DNA of 5,427 bases from Thermoguttaceae bacterium (lineage in GTDB: Bacteria > Planctomycetota > Planctomycetia > Pirellulales > Thermoguttaceae), in contig JAQVID010000280.1 of the NCBI GenBank assembly GCA_028695865.1, positions 1 to 5,427 of the forward strand. The letters run 5' to 3'. Positions 5,395 to 5,427 of the stretch are shown here, in pieces (position 1 is the first letter of the stretch; each line of letters begins with the position of its first letter). The translations under genes and the position numbers were made by a program. The notes under the pieces were generated by a model that saw only the letters and a list, made by a program, of their open reading frames with translations, ran no database searches and was not told the DNA's origin.

Positions 5395-5427
5395 AAACCA
5401 TAACTTTTTCTCGTTGTCAGTTTTGCT
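5387..5427 (+). CDS. Possible start of a further gene, cut by the window end
   Basis: An ATG at 5387 opens 13 codons to the window edge (MSQNHNFFSLSVL), turning hydrophobic as a signal peptide might. An in-frame ATG also exists at 5366, but it overlaps the -10 element. There is no Shine-Dalgarno site before either. It follows a promoter-like element closely, which is the main support. It may well not be a gene. Confidence 0.2.
   Translation, partial: MSQNHNFFSLSVL

Overview
The window reads as chromosomal DNA of an environmental or host-associated bacterium, probably in the PVC/Planctomycetota neighbourhood. That placement is an inference of only moderate strength. It rests on a Tat-signal-bearing 'sugar phosphate isomerase/epimerase', a large GH27/GH36-type glycosidase, intermediate G+C and mostly readable Shine-Dalgarno sites. 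All confidently called genes lie on the + strand.

Layout: (1) 1-327 is the C-terminal end of the phenylalanyl-tRNA synthetase beta chain (FDX-ACB domain), a housekeeping gene running in from the left. (2) 328-818 is a 491-bp gap. It holds a degenerate direct repeat (340-391 and 484-542), a possible minus-strand micro-ORF with a signal-peptide-like start (358-498), an inverted repeat (639-665), and a good sigma-70-like promoter (720-748) driving the next gene. (3) 819-1673 is a Tat-type exported xylose-isomerase-like TIM-barrel protein. (4) 1674-1771 is a short gap dominated by five near-perfect copies of a 9-bp tandem repeat. (5) 1772-3919 is a clan GH-D glycosidase, probably an alpha-galactosidase. 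(6) 4027-4851 is a COG1237-type metallo-beta-lactamase-fold hydrolase. (7) 4862-5329, only 10 bp further on, is a small exported protein I do not recognise. (8) 5330-5427 carries an extended -10 promoter element centred in a compound dyad, followed by an open frame that may begin another gene.

How the genes may work together (inference): the promoter at 720-748 could drive the isomerase and the glycosidase as a carbohydrate-utilisation pair, with the glycosidase releasing a sugar and the isomerase-like protein acting on a sugar or keto-sugar product. The MBL-fold gene and the small exported protein are tightly coupled to each other and only loosely to the sugar genes. Nothing here is a CRISPR array, transposase, phage gene or RNA gene that I can support. 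The most unusual parts are the uncharacterised exported protein next to the MBL gene, the 9-bp array upstream of the glycosidase, the repeat/micro-ORF region after pheT, and the dyad around the right-hand promoter.
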